In this document: positions 35,603 through 44,170 of the stretch, in pieces | How positions within the stretch are numbered: the stretch's first letter is position 1 | How the letters are laid out: each line of letters starts with the position of its first letter | DNA from: an uncultured Eggerthellaceae bacterium | GTDB taxonomy: Bacteria > Actinomycetota > Coriobacteriia > Coriobacteriales > Eggerthellaceae | Direction: 5' to 3' | Assembly: GCA_947626195.1 (NCBI GenBank) | Contig: CANQRF010000010.1 | Span: 1-53,433 of the forward strand | Length of the DNA: 53,433 nt | Translations under genes and position numbers: made by a program | Notes under the pieces: generated by a model | What the model was told of the DNA's origin: nothing | The model's database searches: none | Seen by the model: the letters and a program-made list of their open reading frames with translations, nothing else

Positions 35603-36001
35603 ATGATGGATGAGATGACCTGTATGTTATGTGGCAAAAAGATCGCTGAGCAAAGCCCTTATCTCATCGATCGCAGCCAAACGCGTGGAATGGCCATAAG
35701 GACATACGATGGATATATCTGCTCCGATTGCTCGAACGACTACTTGGCTATGCTAAAGAGATTTTTCGGAGATATCTCTTTCGATACCTCTTGTGAATTG
35801 AGCGGCAACAAGACTTCACGCTCTGACAGATTTCATCAATGCTCGCATTGTGAAAGACCTCTGACAGGTGGCTACTTTACAATCCTCGTCCTAACGTCAG
35901 CTCGCGAAAGGCTTTCCTCAACGATGTATTGTTGCGGCGAATGCTCCCATGACTATCGCAAGGAATTCTCAGCTCTTCGCGAGAGCCGCCAAAGCAAATG
36001 A
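35603..36001 (+). CDS. Zinc-ribbon-rich hypothetical protein
   Basis: A 132-residue protein with four CxxC-type knuckles: CMLC (7-10), CSDC (about 44-47), CSHC (about 79-82) and CGEC (about 111-114). They probably make two zinc sites, so it is likely a small cytosolic nucleic-acid or protein-binding factor. No family name comes to mind. The start is ATG 35603 after AAAGGCCGAG. It stands alone on the plus strand, ahead of leftward genes. Confidence 0.7.
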   Translation: MMDEMTCMLCGKKIAEQSPYLIDRSQTRGMAIRTYDGYICSDCSNDYLAMLKRFFGDISFDTSCELSGNKTSRSDRFHQCSHCERPLTGGYFTILVLTSARERLSSTMYCCGECSHDYRKEFSALRESRQSK

Positions 36002-36046
36002 TTGAAAACGCCTAAGTGAAACGAGTGCGGCGATCCGCCAATCTGA

Positions 36047-37285
36047 TTAAGAGGCCCTCATCATCGACGACAATAGCGACTCGGGGATTTCGCGTTCTGC
36101 GCCCATTCGAATGATGGTGCTCCAAAGCCGTCTTGCAACAGCCGGATCGCCGCCGATGAATTCACTGAGCTGCGAGAGAAGATTCTCTCCTGCCAAAAGC
36201 TCGCTTTGTTTGCGCATATGATAGATAGGAGAAAGCGCACTATGCTCATCTCCCCAGCGCCTTCCGATGTTGATGCGGCTTAAAGCCCAACGATCGTCTT
36301 TGCTACGGTAAACAATCGGCGAACTCGAAGAGCCGTTGCCATCATAAAGGACAACCCCATTGCACATCTGCCCATAGGACCCGCAATCGAGGGAGACGAT
36401 ATCGCCGCAATGAAAAGGGAGCGGCACATCGAAATAGGCAGTGCCCTCAAGAAGATCGCCATAGCCCTTCACGTATACACACTCGCCGTTGCCCTCCGAT
36501 TTTATCTGACTGAGCTTCTTCGACCATTCGCCAAAGGACCACTTCATGACACGTTCCCAAGCAGAATACGAAGAAAAGCCCACTTGTTTGCTCGTGGCTT
36601 CATCGACAAGCTCATGTAAAGGATTATCGTATTTCTCATATCGCGCGATTGTCGATGCCTTCTGTGCGACTGTCTTATCGGATCCGAGAATGAGCATGAT
36701 CGCCTGCCGCTTCGTCAGCGGCGTCGCAGTGAGAAACGAGGCGACCTCATCGGATGGAATATATTCACCCAGCAGCTCTTCTTTCATGCTTTCGGGAATG
36801 TCACTATCGGGGCATAGGTATTCGTCGATTGATGGAGCGAGGAGGCCTTTTATCTGCTCCGGGCTATCGATGACGCGCGTCGTCTGATTACGTATATCGA
36901 CGACCTGAGACGAGCCAACCCGGGCGATATCGATGAGATCGCAAAGTGCCGTTTGGTCAGGTTTATCGATTATGAAGATCGATGTCGTGATTGGGGTTCT
37001 TGCATCATCGCGCTGCTCCTTGTGGTAATCACGCTGAATCTCGATACCGTAGGCACCGCTTCGATCGCAGCCAATGCGATCGATGGATTGAAGTGTTCCG
37101 TTGATTCTCGACACCGCATTTGCCATGAGGTCCCGATAGGGGCTATCGGCTCTCACAAGAAAGGTGCCATCACCATTGGCCATCGCCCTGAGTTTGTTTG
37201 CTAGGCGTATGGAGCTGTCGGGCCCAATCTGAGGGGCAAATGATTTGCCTGCTTGGGATATTGTCATTTGGATGTATACGCCCAT
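36047..37285 (-). CDS. Hypothetical protein of 412 residues
   Basis: ATG 37285 follows GGAGGGAC at perfect spacing, so the 46 upstream in-frame codons are not used. No domain is recognised. The N-terminal third has strand-rich segments and the C-terminal third contains a compact beta-like region (GDIVSLDCGSYGQMCNG, then VVLYDGNGSSSS) followed by a helical tail. There is no signal peptide or membrane span, so it is probably cytosolic. It lies 153 bases downstream of prfH in the same direction and might be transcribed with it, but no coupling is visible. Confidence 0.7.
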   Translation of the reverse strand: MGVYIQMTISQAGKSFAPQIGPDSSIRLANKLRAMANGDGTFLVRADSPYRDLMANAVSRINGTLQSIDRIGCDRSGAYGIEIQRDYHKEQRDDARTPITTSIFIIDKPDQTALCDLIDIARVGSSQVVDIRNQTTRVIDSPEQIKGLLAPSIDEYLCPDSDIPESMKEELLGEYIPSDEVASFLTATPLTKRQAIMLILGSDKTVAQKASTIARYEKYDNPLHELVDEATSKQVGFSSYSAWERVMKWSFGEWSKKLSQIKSEGNGECVYVKGYGDLLEGTAYFDVPLPFHCGDIVSLDCGSYGQMCNGVVLYDGNGSSSSPIVYRSKDDRWALSRINIGRRWGDEHSALSPIYHMRKQSELLAGENLLSQLSEFIGGDPAVARRLWSTIIRMGAEREIPESLLSSMMRAS

Positions 37286-37438
37286 GGTCGTCCCTCCGTT
37301 CACCGTGAAAACCATGGTATGGAAGCGTATGTTCCGAAAATGACGTATCGACGCGGCCAGATGGCACTGTCGCATCGAACGATTGCGAGACATTGTGGTA
37401 AATGGGTCGAACCGGGCGATCAAGGCAACAGAACTCCG

Positions 37439-38056
37439 CTACCGCTTGCGCTTGAAGTCCATTCCCTCATATATACGGACCGGATCGCCCCGCACGATCC
37501 GGGTGTGCTTTCCCCAGGCCTTTGATGTCTGTTGGTTGCGGGCGTCGATCTCACGTTGTGTGAGCATGGCGCGAAGACGCGCCATCGCCTTCCGCCTGTT
37601 TTGGTATTGGCTGCGCTCCTCAGTTGATGAGGCGACAAGACCGGTCGGCACATGGACGATGCGCACCCCCGTCTCGACTTTGTTGACGTTTTGGCCGCCT
37701 TTGCCACCGCAATGGAACGTCTCTATGCGGATGCTGGACGAAAGGTCGTCTCCTTCACCGAAGGCACCCGTATCTTCTCTTTCGGAGATGACGCTCACAT
37801 CCACATACCAGTTCTTGCGCCTATGGTGAGGGCGAAAGGGGCTTCGGCAGATCCAGAGCATCGTTCCCTCAAGCGCCGAAAGGTCATGGGCCGTCGAAAA
37901 CGTCATCGAGGCGAAACAGCCCCTCTTGGTGTATCGCCCCCGATGGGAGGAGACGAGCTCCATATCGGAATACTCGTGCGTGAGAGCTTCGAAGAGCTTT
38001 GCCACGGCGAGCTCGCATTCCGCCGGACCTTGTCCCGAGCTGATCTGAACCAACAT
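37439..38056 (-). CDS. prfH: Release factor homologue PrfH
   Basis: A 205-residue class-I release factor-like protein lacking the codon-recognition domain. It has the GGQ peptidyl-hydrolase motif in CGGKGGQNVNKVETGV (about residue 118-123). The C-terminal RF motifs follow: SSTEERSQYQNRRKAM, then ARLRAML. PrfH is known to release peptides from ribosomes whose decoding centre was cut, working with the RNA ligase RtcB2 that then repairs the 16S rRNA. The gene follows rtcB by nine bases with GGGAG before ATG, the standard pairing. Confidence 0.93.
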   Translation of the reverse strand: MLVQISSGQGPAECELAVAKLFEALTHEYSDMELVSSHRGRYTKRGCFASMTFSTAHDLSALEGTMLWICRSPFRPHHRRKNWYVDVSVISEREDTGAFGEGDDLSSSIRIETFHCGGKGGQNVNKVETGVRIVHVPTGLVASSTEERSQYQNRRKAMARLRAMLTQREIDARNQQTSKAWGKHTRIVRGDPVRIYEGMDFKRKR

Positions 38057-38065
38057 CCGCGCTCC

Positions 38066-39181
38066 CTATTTCCCGCCGGCCTTGAAGCAATAGATCGGCC
38101 GTATCACGCACTCGATAGAAACGGTATCGCCTATCGCGCCTTCAATCGCCTCGAGTCCGCGATACGCGAAGGGTGCCTCATCGAGGGTGTCGGAGTTGAT
38201 GCAGGTGCTATGGATGCCCTCCATGACATGCTTGAACTGGTTGACCGTGTAGTGGTTTCTCACCTCATCGCGTCGATAGATCCTGCCTGCTCCATGCGGC
38301 GCCGATAAGTTCCACTCCTCGTTTCCAAGGCCTTTGCCCAAGATGATGCCGTCGCGCATGTTGATCGGAATGACAACCGGCTCGCCCTCTTTTGCCGATA
38401 TCGCGCCCTTGCGAAGCATCGGTCTTGCGGTGTCGGCGTCGATGTAGTTGTGAGCGCAATCGATGGTGCCCCCCACCTTCCATTTCATGCCCTTGGCGAT
38501 CTCGCCGAGGATCGCCCGTCTGTTCTCCTGCGCATACCGGCAGACGATTTCCTGGTCGTTGAGATAGCGCCGTTTCAGCTCACCTTCCAAATAGGTGAGC
38601 TCGTAGGCGACCTTGGCGCCTTTGGCTTTGAGGGCCTCCTGACCGAGCCGCATATAGTGCTCGGCCACCTCCTTCCCGAGATGGCGGCTCCCGCTATGAA
38701 TTGCCAGATAGAGCTTTCCGTCTTCTGCGCGGTCGACCTCGATGAAGTGGTTTCCGCCACCGAGCGTCCCAAGACCGAGCATCGCCTTTTTCGTGCGGAC
38801 GCTGTCGGCACACATCAATTCTCCGAGGAGCTGCTCGGTTGCACGTTGATGGGGACTCTTTCGTATCGCAAAGCCCGAGGGGATGTTCTTCGCGATGATC
38901 GAGTCCAGCTTCTGAAATTCCATACGCCGGGCGTTGATCTCGGCCACAAGCACACCGCATCCGATATCGTAGCCGACAAGGCTCGGCAGCACCTTTTCAC
39001 CCACCGTCATCGTGAGCCCGATCGGCCCGACCTTTCCGGGATGGACGTCCGGCATCACCCGTATCGAGCTTTCGAAAGCGGCCTCGTTATCGCAGATCAT
39101 CTGGACCTGCGCGAGCACATACGGCTCAACATCATCTGAAAAGACCTTTGCGGAAGCATATGTTCCAACGATTTCTCTCAT
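38066..39181 (-). CDS. rtcB: RNA ligase RtcB, PrfH-associated type
   Basis: A 371-residue RNA 3'-phosphate ligase, shorter than the housekeeping RtcB (about 480 in archaea, 408 in E. coli) as expected of the RtcB2 branch. Metal ligands are in GYDIGCGV (Cys), LGGGNHFIEV (His) and IHSGSRHLG (His). The guanylated histidine lies in the LSAPHGAGR region. It seals 2',3'-cyclic phosphate and 5'-OH ends using GTP and Mn. With PrfH it repairs ribosomes cleaved by colicin E3-like toxins. GGAG precedes the ATG; promoter is in the 130-base gap shared with the SLOG gene. Confidence 0.94.
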   Translation of the reverse strand: MREIVGTYASAKVFSDDVEPYVLAQVQMICDNEAAFESSIRVMPDVHPGKVGPIGLTMTVGEKVLPSLVGYDIGCGVLVAEINARRMEFQKLDSIIAKNIPSGFAIRKSPHQRATEQLLGELMCADSVRTKKAMLGLGTLGGGNHFIEVDRAEDGKLYLAIHSGSRHLGKEVAEHYMRLGQEALKAKGAKVAYELTYLEGELKRRYLNDQEIVCRYAQENRRAILGEIAKGMKWKVGGTIDCAHNYIDADTARPMLRKGAISAKEGEPVVIPINMRDGIILGKGLGNEEWNLSAPHGAGRIYRRDEVRNHYTVNQFKHVMEGIHSTCINSDTLDEAPFAYRGLEAIEGAIGDTVSIECVIRPIYCFKAGGK

Positions 39182-39311
39182 CGCACTCCAAAATTCGCCT
39201 GTGCATATAGATTAGGGCTTGCCATGGTGCTTAGTTGACCCATCATCTCTTCTATGATCGGATGCCATGAGAAAATGCCGAGAGAAGCACCACCGAAAGC
39301 GAAAGGCAGCG

Positions 39312-39842
39312 ATGGATAGCGAGAATGACAACGATTTCAAACGCCCAACGACCGCTTGTTTCACCGGCCATAGGGAACTTCCCCATCACCTCGTCGATAA
39401 GATCTGCGCGGCAACGGGAAATGCCGTCGAGAATCTCATAGTTCGGGGCTATGACACCTTCGTCGCCGGCGGAGCGCGGGGCTATGATGCTTTAGCCGCA
39501 GAGACCGTGCTCGACATTGCGCGTAAACACCCCTCGATCCGCCTCATAATCGTTTTACCCTTCCCCGATCACTACCAGCGCGACGAGTACAATTGGGCGC
39601 CCGAGGACATAAGGCAATACCACCGTCTTCAGAAAATGGCATCTTGCGTCATACACGTTTCGCGGGCCTATGTGCGAGGCGCCTTCAAGATGCGCGACCG
39701 CTACATGGTGGATATGTCCTCTGCCTGCATAGCCTATATGACCGATCCTAAAAGCGGCACCGGCTACACCGTCGGATATGCCCAATCGCAGGGGCTGAGT
39801 GTCATCGACGTCGCATCGATGCTTGGCCAGTTGCTCGGCTAA
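39312..39842 (+). CDS. SLOG-family (YpsA/DUF1273-like) protein
   Basis: A 176-residue Rossmann-like protein of the SLOG superfamily. TACFTGHRELP at the N-terminus, VAGGARGYDALAAETVL in the first nucleotide-binding loop, and the C-terminal GTGYTVGYAQSQGLSVI are the family's conserved elements. SLOG domains bind nucleotide-derived ligands and are common as sensors in bacterial conflict systems; YpsA itself affects division and stress. ATG 39312 follows AAAGG; the earlier ATG at 39267 lacks one. It is divergent from rtcB and convergent with the 443-residue protein gene. Confidence 0.85.
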   Translation: MDSENDNDFKRPTTACFTGHRELPHHLVDKICAATGNAVENLIVRGYDTFVAGGARGYDALAAETVLDIARKHPSIRLIIVLPFPDHYQRDEYNWAPEDIRQYHRLQKMASCVIHVSRAYVRGAFKMRDRYMVDMSSACIAYMTDPKSGTGYTVGYAQSQGLSVIDVASMLGQLLG

Positions 39843-39860
39843 GCAACGCGGCGAGGGCGG

Positions 39861-41192
39861 CTATTCACCGCCCTCACTGTGCTCCTCAAGCCGAGCCGAC
39901 GCCCGATCGAGCAATGTGCGCAGGCCAGCGTCGGTACTCGTATCTATGGGTTTATCGGTATCGTATGGCAGATGGAACAGAAGCTCACCGCGTTTCGGAT
40001 CCTCGCGAATAAACTTTTGCACTTCGAGGAGCATCTTCTCGTCTTCTGCAAGCTCTTGGGGAGTACACACATCGAGACGCTCATATGGCATGGTAAAGAA
40101 AGGGGGAAGACATTGGTCGTTGATGACGTTTTGCGATCCGCTGAGCGACCAATTCGCACGCGCACTGCATTGTCTATGCTCCGAGTCCCATACGATGCTC
40201 ATCGGCTCCCTTCTCAGGGTCCCGGGAAATGAATTCATTGAACGGGGGTCGAAGTCTTTCTCTTCCCTCAAATCGCCGTCTTCGATGAAACAGGAACGAT
40301 CGTCGACCATGAGCGCATGGACGGGCGGTGCGAAGGGCCGGAAGTCAATGGTGAAAAGATCTCCGTTTCTGAAGGGAAGTCCCGGCCAATCGTTATACGC
40401 CAAGCCGCTGCCAAAGTACCTTATCGAGTCCTTGAGGCTGCTGCCCCATCTGTCTTCATCAATACGTGGTCTCTCGAAATAGATGACCTCATCTTGCATG
40501 AGAACATATCGATAGCTTCGCCGTAATTGCCCGGCCTCATTTGGGATCCATTTGCTGAGCATGAACCAAGATAGCCGATCTTTATCGATTTGCTCGTAAG
40601 CCATGAGCCATCGAATGTATTCGACGGCGTCCTCAAAGCTTGAAAACGGATGGTCGTCGATCTCGAGCGTTTCCATATAGTCTTCGTCGAAGTCATACCA
40701 GGTCAACGTGAGGATCTCTTCCTGCTCAAGGTTAAGCTCCTGAAGTGCGTCTTTTATATCCCAGTATTGGCGATGAAAAGAATCGTAGGCGATCGATTCT
40801 AGGCGCCAATCGAAATAATGCCGATCTGTAATATTGCTCTCCGAAAACCGCTTCGCCTCTAAGCAAAGCTCGGCGGGAAGATCTTCGCAATCACATAGAT
40901 AATCGAAAAGCGTCGCTTTACGGGAAAGCGGTATCCGGGCATTTCGAATCATCCAACTAAGGGAATCTTTTCTTGGCGGATATTTCATGAGGTATTCCCG
41001 CATTACCTTCGTCGGCTCGCACTCTTTGACGACCCATTGAAGATCATTCTCATCAACATTGTATTGCCGTTTGACGAGCTCGTCGCAAGAAAGCCCGATG
41101 AGCTGCTTATTGTCGACGATCAGCTTACGAAGCTCGTCCGTGTTAGCGCACTTGAATATTCGATCGCTTCTCTCTTTCTCGTATGGTTTCAC
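39861..41192 (-). CDS. Hypothetical protein of 443 residues, third gene of FtsH-like operon
   Basis: No family is recognised. The GTG start at 41192 has AGGAGG nine bases upstream; an ATG between them is out of frame and closes at once. The product is acidic, soluble and Trp/Tyr-rich. An N-terminal half reads helical (KERSDRIFKCANTDELRKLI) and a middle part has RYVLMQDEVIYFERPRIDED. A beta-rich stretch follows (GDLFTIDFRPFAPPVHALMV). The arrangement 22 bases after the phosphatase gene makes it a likely partner or substrate-specificity component of the protease/phosphatase pair. Confidence 0.72.
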   Translation of the reverse strand: MKPYEKERSDRIFKCANTDELRKLIVDNKQLIGLSCDELVKRQYNVDENDLQWVVKECEPTKVMREYLMKYPPRKDSLSWMIRNARIPLSRKATLFDYLCDCEDLPAELCLEAKRFSESNITDRHYFDWRLESIAYDSFHRQYWDIKDALQELNLEQEEILTLTWYDFDEDYMETLEIDDHPFSSFEDAVEYIRWLMAYEQIDKDRLSWFMLSKWIPNEAGQLRRSYRYVLMQDEVIYFERPRIDEDRWGSSLKDSIRYFGSGLAYNDWPGLPFRNGDLFTIDFRPFAPPVHALMVDDRSCFIEDGDLREEKDFDPRSMNSFPGTLRREPMSIVWDSEHRQCSARANWSLSGSQNVINDQCLPPFFTMPYERLDVCTPQELAEDEKMLLEVQKFIREDPKRGELLFHLPYDTDKPIDTSTDAGLRTLLDRASARLEEHSEGGE

Positions 41193-41213
41193 GGCATATG
41201 CCTCCTGTTTCTT

Positions 41214-41684
41214 TTAATTGGTTTCCTGCGACTCCCCATGCGAATACATGTGCTGAAGCATCTTGAGTACATGGGCGTTTTCCCTCCCGTTGGAAGGACA
41301 GAGCCTAGGCGCGCCTGCCATCTGCGCGGCAAATACGCCAATGGCCTGAGAACGGGACTGCCCGCCATAGCAGCACACGAGAAGCGTTTCGACATCCCGA
41401 TAATCTTCTATGAAACGAAGGATCTCCAAGGCCTGGGACTCGCCCATGGGCCGGTAGCCATGCAAGGGTCCTTCGACGTCATCGAAGAGAACCGTCAATG
41501 CTCCTTTGCAATATGCGTTTTCCTGAAACGCGATACCAAACCCATCGTTTTGCGTGTCTTGCACGCAGATGATCGCGTACTCGTCTGTGCGTGCGGGCCT
41601 TCCGTCCCCACCGTACGGAAAGACATGGTCCATGACGTAATCGAAGGCCTCGAATACCGAGGCGACGACTATCCGCTCCATCAT
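41214..41684 (-). CDS. CX5R-type (dual-specificity-like) phosphatase
   Basis: A 156-residue protein. The signature LLVCCYGGQSRSQAIGVFAA gives Cys105-X5-Arg111, the phosphate-binding loop of cysteine phosphatases, placed after a predicted strand and before a helix as in DSP folds. The usual His before the Cys is replaced by Cys104. A plausible substrate is a phosphoprotein or small phosphate. ATG 41684 lies inside the end of the protease gene (four-base overlap), so the two are co-translated; GGAGGG precedes it. It is not closely similar to the second CX5R protein at 45139. Confidence 0.78.
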   Translation of the reverse strand: MMERIVVASVFEAFDYVMDHVFPYGGDGRPARTDEYAIICVQDTQNDGFGIAFQENAYCKGALTVLFDDVEGPLHGYRPMGESQALEILRFIEDYRDVETLLVCCYGGQSRSQAIGVFAAQMAGAPRLCPSNGRENAHVLKMLQHMYSHGESQETN

Positions 41685-43003
41685 ACCGCCCTCCCCGAGC
41701 ACGGCCTCTCATCGTTCATGGACGGGCACTTCTCGCGAATACGCGCGATATCTTTCGAGAGGAGGAATTTCTTCTCCGCAAGCGTTTGGGCAACGGCATC
41801 GAGAAAGTCCCGGTGTTCAAATAGGATCGCCTTTGTCTTTTGGTAGAGAAGACCGACGACCGCCGCCGCAGAGCTCTCCTGAGCGAAGAAGGCATTCTCT
41901 GAGATTCTGTATTCGCTGTAGACATGCAGCAGCGTCCCGGTTGAGGCTACCGATTCCTGCAGGCTCCTTATGAGTTCGAATGCCTTGTCGATATCGTCGG
42001 CGGCGCCCATATCCAGCTCTCCATAGACGATATCGACGGCCGCTTTGCCGCCGAGCACCCCGATGACCTCGTTCTCGATATCTTGATAAGAGCTTACGGT
42101 CGTCTTTTGCCTGCTCTGGACGAACCCACCTTCGTGTCCGCGTCTTCCCTTTGAGGAAACGAGGACAACGTTTCCCGGCGCCAATACCTCTGATGTGACG
42201 ACATGCCCGGCTTCATGGCAAACGATGAATGAATCGCGGCAGGGGCTTGCAAGGTCGATCTTTGCTGAAAACACATCGTTATCAAGCACCATGCGATGGA
42301 CGGTTTGTAGGCATGCCCGTACGACATGCTTCATCGTGATGCACTCCGCCCTCTCATAGCCCGCCATAAGACCCGCCTCGTTCATCACCGCCTCGAGTGT
42401 CGCGCACGATTTGCCGTCCAGAAGATCGGCTATGGTGTTAAGGTCCAAATCGTCAGCGAGGACCTTTCCCTTGAGGTAGTGCTCGATGATCTGCACCGCG
42501 TCGTCGTTTTCGGGCGGATGGATTTCGATGATGCGATCGAAGCGACCCGCTCGCGTGAGCGAGCGCGGAAGGCAACTCATCTCGTTCACCGTCGCCAAGA
42601 CGAACACATCCAATGACTTCACGTCATCGATGCAGGACTGAACGGTCACATACTCTTCGGAGTTGCGGTGCCCTTCGTCGTCGTTTGCGAATTTGTCGAG
42701 ATCATCGAGAAACACGATGGCAGGAGCGCTCTCCGCGGCTTTCTGGAAGGCTTTTCTGATGACGGTCACGAACTTTCCATCGGGTTCGCTCTTGCGGCAG
42801 GTGACAGCCTTCCAACCGCTGGCATCGATCAGACTTTGCGCCATGAGGGTCTTGCCGACTCCGGGCACGCCGTGAAGTAAAAGACCCTTGGGCGGTCTTA
42901 CGCCGAGTGCCCTATAGGTCTCTTGGTTTTTGAGCGTATCGGCGATCTTGGAAAGCTCGTCCTTGACCTTTTTGTAGCCGATGATTTGGTCGAAATCTTT
43001 CAT
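41681..43003 (-). CDS. FtsH-like AAA+ metalloprotease without membrane anchor
   Basis: A 440-residue fusion of an AAA+ ATPase and an M41 peptidase. It has Walker A GVPGVGKT (45-52), Walker B IVFLDDLD (97-104) and second-region arginines in RSLTRAGRFDR (147-157). The zinc motif is HEAGH (263-267), with the third ligand Asp337 in GAADDIDKA. All catalytic residues are intact. FtsH normally has two N-terminal membrane helices and about 600-650 residues; here the ATPase starts at residue 1 (MKDFDQIIGYKKVKDEL), so it is cytosolic. GAGGAGG precedes ATG 43003. It is divergent from a WYL regulator 103 bases away and overlaps the phosphatase gene. Confidence 0.88.
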   Translation of the reverse strand: MKDFDQIIGYKKVKDELSKIADTLKNQETYRALGVRPPKGLLLHGVPGVGKTLMAQSLIDASGWKAVTCRKSEPDGKFVTVIRKAFQKAAESAPAIVFLDDLDKFANDDEGHRNSEEYVTVQSCIDDVKSLDVFVLATVNEMSCLPRSLTRAGRFDRIIEIHPPENDDAVQIIEHYLKGKVLADDLDLNTIADLLDGKSCATLEAVMNEAGLMAGYERAECITMKHVVRACLQTVHRMVLDNDVFSAKIDLASPCRDSFIVCHEAGHVVTSEVLAPGNVVLVSSKGRRGHEGGFVQSRQKTTVSSYQDIENEVIGVLGGKAAVDIVYGELDMGAADDIDKAFELIRSLQESVASTGTLLHVYSEYRISENAFFAQESSAAAVVGLLYQKTKAILFEHRDFLDAVAQTLAEKKFLLSKDIARIREKCPSMNDERPCSGRAV

Positions 43004-43105
43004 GCCTTGCCTCCTCGTATTTTCGATACCGGAAATACTACGGAGCACGATGCGATAAAATTGACCCATACGAACAGCCAAGATAAGCACGTGGAAAGGC
43101 AAGAC

Positions 43106-44125
43106 ATGAAAACGACGATGATCGATCCCCCGAAGAAACTCCTACCGATGCTTATCCTCGAGATATTGCAGAAATACACCGACGCCGACCACCGGCTGAA
43201 GCAGCACGACATCCAAGAGATTCTCAAGACCGAATACGACATGGTCACCGACCGAAAGGCCATCAAGCGCAACATCGACACCCTGATCGCCATGGGCTAC
43301 GACATCGAATCGACCGAAACGGTGCGCATGACGCCCAATCCCCAGACAGGCGAAATCGAAGAGAGCTCCATGATGTCGGGGCTTTGGCTCGAGCACGAGT
43401 TCACCGACAGCGAACTGAGGCTTATCATAGACAGTTTGCTCTTCTCGCAGCACATCCCGCCAAAGCAGAGAAAAACGCTTATCAAGAAGCTTTGCGGGCT
43501 ATCGAGTCGCTATTTCGAGGCGCATGTAAAACACATCCATGCGGTACCGGACAATCTTCCCCAAAGCCCCCAGCTGTTCTTGACGATCGAAGTGCTCGAT
43601 GAGGCCATAAGCAAGAAGCGGAAGATCGCGTTTCAGTACATGGAGTACGGCACCGACAAGAAGCTCCATCCGAGGCTTCGCGAGGACGGGAACGTCCGCA
43701 TCTATACCGCAAGCCCTTATCAGATGGCCGCCAAAGAGGGGAAATACTATCTGATATGCAATTACGACAAGTACAACGACATTTCCAACTACCGTGTGGA
43801 CCGAATCGCAAACATCGAGATCCTCGATGAGCCGATCAAGCCCTTTGATACTCTTGACGAGGCAAAGAGCGCAGGCCTTGACCTTGGAAAGTATTTGGCC
43901 GAGCACGTGTACATGTACTCAAGCCCCAGCGCGACGGTGAAGTTTCGAATCGTGAAGGCAATGGTGAGCGATGTGATCGATGAGTTCGGCATGGGCGTGG
44001 AGTTTCTCGACGAGGACGACGGATTTGTCACCGTGCGCGCGCACGTCAACGAGCGTGCCATGCAACAGTTCGCTAAGAACTTCGCCCCTGACGTGGAGAT
44101 ACTCGAACCGAAAAGGCTCACGTAA
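43106..44125 (+). CDS. WYL-domain transcriptional regulator
   Basis: A 339-residue regulator. The N-terminal winged helix (about 10-65, MLILEILQKYTDADHRL, then DRKAIKRNIDTL) is followed by a WYL domain (FQYMEYGTDKKLHPR... YRVDRIANIEIL) and a C-terminal WCX extension. WYL proteins sense nucleic-acid or nucleotide ligands and often govern phage-defence and DNA-damage genes. It probably controls the divergent protease operon through the 103-base spacer and itself. ATG 43106 follows GGAAAGG; the longer frame to 42923 lies within the protease gene and is rejected. Confidence 0.9.
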   Translation: MKTTMIDPPKKLLPMLILEILQKYTDADHRLKQHDIQEILKTEYDMVTDRKAIKRNIDTLIAMGYDIESTETVRMTPNPQTGEIEESSMMSGLWLEHEFTDSELRLIIDSLLFSQHIPPKQRKTLIKKLCGLSSRYFEAHVKHIHAVPDNLPQSPQLFLTIEVLDEAISKKRKIAFQYMEYGTDKKLHPRLREDGNVRIYTASPYQMAAKEGKYYLICNYDKYNDISNYRVDRIANIEILDEPIKPFDTLDEAKSAGLDLGKYLAEHVYMYSSPSATVKFRIVKAMVSDVIDEFGMGVEFLDEDDGFVTVRAHVNERAMQQFAKNFAPDVEILEPKRLT

Positions 44126-44170
44126 AGGATCAGCTATCTTTGTATATATAAACACGAAGGAGGCCAAATA

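Noticed and set aside
42923-43105. Longer start for the WYL regulator
   Set aside because: Those codons lie inside the divergent protease gene and its ribosome site; ATG 43106 has its own GGAAAGG.
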